NCBI GenBank assembly: GCA_051650525.1
Contig: JBOFJE010000003.1
Coordinates: 1 to 8,245, forward strand
Source of the DNA: CAMREV01 sp051650525
Lineage (GTDB): Bacteria > Bacillota_I > Bacilli_A > Mycoplasmatales > Mycoplasmoidaceae
DNA length: 8,245 bases
Direction of reading: 5' to 3'
Position 1 is the first letter of the stretch; each line of letters begins with the position of its first letter. The position numbers and the translations under genes are program-made. The notes beneath the pieces were generated by a model. That model was not told where the DNA came from. It did no database searches and saw only the letters and a program-made list of their open reading frames with translations. Of the stretch, positions 6,765-8,245 are shown piece after piece.

Positions 6765-7619
6765 ATGAATATAATAAATTTATCAATTAAAAAAATTAAG
6801 TCTGAAACAATTGAAAAAAAAGTTGTTTCAAATGATATTTTAAAAAAATTAGAAGCTAATCAAATTAATTTTAATACAATGCATTTTAATCTTAAAAATA
6901 AAGCTGATAGTTTTCAATTTAATGGGATTAAAATTATTTTTTGTGACAACCCCAATTTATTAATTAGGGATCTTTTAAATGATGATGATAAATTTAGTTT
7001 GATTATTAAAAATGATGAACCAATTAAAAATCATAATATCTATTATATTAATCCATTTTCTAAAATTGCAAATTTTTTTAAACTAAAAAATAATGGGTTG
7101 ATTCATCACTATTTAAGAAATAAAGATATTGAGATGATAAATCAAGAATTGCAAACATTGATTTTAAATAATTATTCCAAATTAAAAGATGATAATCTTG
7201 AAAAATTATTTGATTTAGATTTTAAAAATGCTTCCATTTTAAATTTTTTATCATGTAATGATCATTATTTATCTTTGGATAATATTAATAATTTTTTAGA
7301 TATTTTAAAAAAGAGTTGTTATGAAAGACCATTAGTTATTATAAATGATTATCAAATCATTTCAATTGAAGATATTATAAATTTTCATATTAATGATATT
7401 GATTTTTTAATTTTCACAACTAATTTTAAAAATTGAATTAATCAAATTGAATTACTGGAATTAATTTTAATTATGAAAGATATTGTTTATGAAAAATCTA
7501 ATAATGGGGCAATTGAAATATTAAATACAAAAATATTATTAGATTATTTAGAAGAATTTCATGCTAAAAGTGAGACTAAATTATCATTAAAAAAATGATT
7601 AATAAGCAAAAATTTTTAA
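6765..7619 (+). CDS. csn2: Csn2-family adaptation protein (type II-A), long variant
   Basis: The fourth gene of the operon starts at ATG 6765, immediately after the cas2 TAG, and ends at TAA 7617-7619. Under code 4 it is 284 residues, with TGA as Trp at 7434 and 7596; the standard code would truncate it at 223 residues. Position and order cas9-cas1-cas2-X define type II-A, where X is Csn2, a DNA-end-binding ring protein needed for spacer acquisition. The stretch PLVIINDYQIISIEDIINF followed by DIDFLIFTTNF (residues 189-221) resembles the degenerate ATPase-like core strands of Csn2. The N-terminal half is not recognisable to me. Length exceeds the roughly 220-residue short Csn2 and is below the longer subfamily, so it is likely a divergent subfamily. 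Identification rests mainly on context. Confidence 0.78.
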
Positions 7620-7712
7620 TATAATTATTATGTATTAAGTACAAATAACAACAATTTTACTAATAATCAATCTTAATTACATTGATTTCAATTAAAAAAC
7701 GCAAAAAATGAC
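7620..7712 (+). promoter_or_regulatory. CRISPR leader with pre-crRNA promoter
   Basis: This AT-rich interval between csn2 and the first repeat is the expected leader, where transcription starts and new spacers enter. A consensus TATAAT overlaps the csn2 end at 7620-7625, with only a weak -35; it would give a leader RNA of about 80 nt before the first repeat. A second -10-like TAATAAT lies at 7661-7667. The leader ends AAAAAATGAC at the repeat. Orientation follows from the tracrRNA strand, which requires plus-strand crRNAs. Confidence 0.6.
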
Positions 7713-8245
7713 ATTTTGGGAGCGTACTTAATTGATGTTGTCCTAAACACACATTATGGTAATCAGTCTGATTGCTGGATTTTGGGAGCGTACTTAATTG
7801 ATGTTGTCCTAAACTTAAAAAAATCGATAGCAAAGAATTGTGAAATTTTGGGAGCGTACTTAATTGATGTTGTCCTAAACAAAAAAGTAAGGAAAATAAA
7901 TAAATGAACATTTTGGGAGCGTACTTAATTGATGTTGTCCTAAACAGTTGAACTAATAATTGAGGGAGATTGATAATTTTGGGAGCGTACTTAATTGATG
8001 TTGTCCTAAACGTGATAATGTCCCATTGATAAAATATGGTAATTTTGGGAGCGTACTTAATTGATGTTGTCCTAAACAAATTAATTTATAAATAGAATTA
8101 TACGTCAATTTTGGGAGCGTACTTAATTGATGTTGTCCTAAACACCCAACTGAAAATGATGACTTAACTACTAATTTTGGGAGCGTACTTAATTGATGTT
8201 GTCCTAAACAACAAGGTTGATTGGCAAGAATAGTGAATAATTTTG
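7713..8245 (+). CRISPR. Type II-A CRISPR array, at least 8 full repeats, continues past the window
   Basis: Eight identical 36-bp repeats begin ATTTTGGGAGCG and end GTTGTCCTAAAC, at 7713-7748, 7779-7814, 7845-7880, 7910-7945, 7976-8011, 8042-8077, 8108-8143 and 8174-8209. A ninth begins at 8240 and is cut by the window end. All eight spacers are unique; seven are 30 nt and the third (7881-7909) is 29 nt. No repeat is degenerate, so the trailer end lies outside. Repeat core bases pair with the tracrRNA anti-repeat at 1937-1957. Plus-strand crRNAs put the repeat 5' end (ATTTTGGGAGC, similar to GTTTTAGAGC of streptococci) at the lower stem of the crRNA-tracrRNA duplex. Open frames over the array on either strand are artefacts of the 66-bp period. 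Confidence 0.98.

Noticed and set aside
7946..7975. Possible self-targeting by spacer 4 against about 416-427 (shared TAATAATTGAGG)
   Set aside because: Only 12 of 30 bases match, with mismatches on both sides; this is expected by chance in sequence this AT-rich.
7660..8079. 139-residue minus-strand open frame with a repeated FRTTSIKYAPK motif, and a plus-strand partner with repeated GAYLIDVVLN
   Set aside because: Both are read through the CRISPR repeats; the 66-bp period is a multiple of three, which creates a false repeat protein.
7713..8209. Internal promoters within each repeat, as in Neisseria type II-C arrays
   Set aside because: The repeat 3' end on either strand lacks a convincing extended -10; CAAAAT on the minus strand matches TATAAT at only 4 of 6 positions and has no -35 at usable spacing.

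Overview
The window comes from an extremely AT-rich genome in which TGA is read as tryptophan (genetic code 4). Four genes are interrupted by in-frame TGA codons exactly where their families carry Trp, for example G-TGA-A-I-V in RuvC-I of Cas9 and M-G-TGA-R at the start of Cas1. That points to a mollicute. The low GC, the gene styles and the TM-anchored surface-protein remnant fit the Spiroplasma/Mesoplasma/Mycoplasma area, but the genus cannot be fixed from the sequence alone.

Layout. Positions 1-900 are a decayed, gene-poor stretch. It holds the first codons of a minus-strand gene leaving the window, the broken C-terminal membrane anchor of a minus-strand surface protein, and two short protein-like remnants. 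Positions 904-1719 encode an intact alpha/beta hydrolase followed by hairpin terminators. Positions 1820-8245 are a complete type II-A CRISPR-Cas locus: a minus-strand tracrRNA (about 1957-1886), a divergent regulatory region with two perfect dyads, then cas9 (2118-5531), cas1 (5516-6445), cas2 (6435-6764), csn2 (6765-7619), a 93-nt leader and a CRISPR array (7713 to beyond the end). The array has eight full identical 36-bp repeats and the first six bases of a ninth.

How it works together. cas9-cas1-cas2-csn2 overlap or abut, so they read as one operon. Cas1, Cas2, Csn2 and Cas9 would take up new spacers at the csn2-side leader. The array is read on the plus strand, and its repeat pairs over 21 perfect bases with the tracrRNA anti-repeat upstream of cas9. 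Cas9 is compact (1137 aa) and all the RuvC and HNH catalytic residues I could place by motif are present, so the locus looks functional. I see no additional unknown defence module. The novelty lies in the particular Cas9/tracrRNA/Csn2 variants, their unknown PAM and targets, and the structured cas9 control region.
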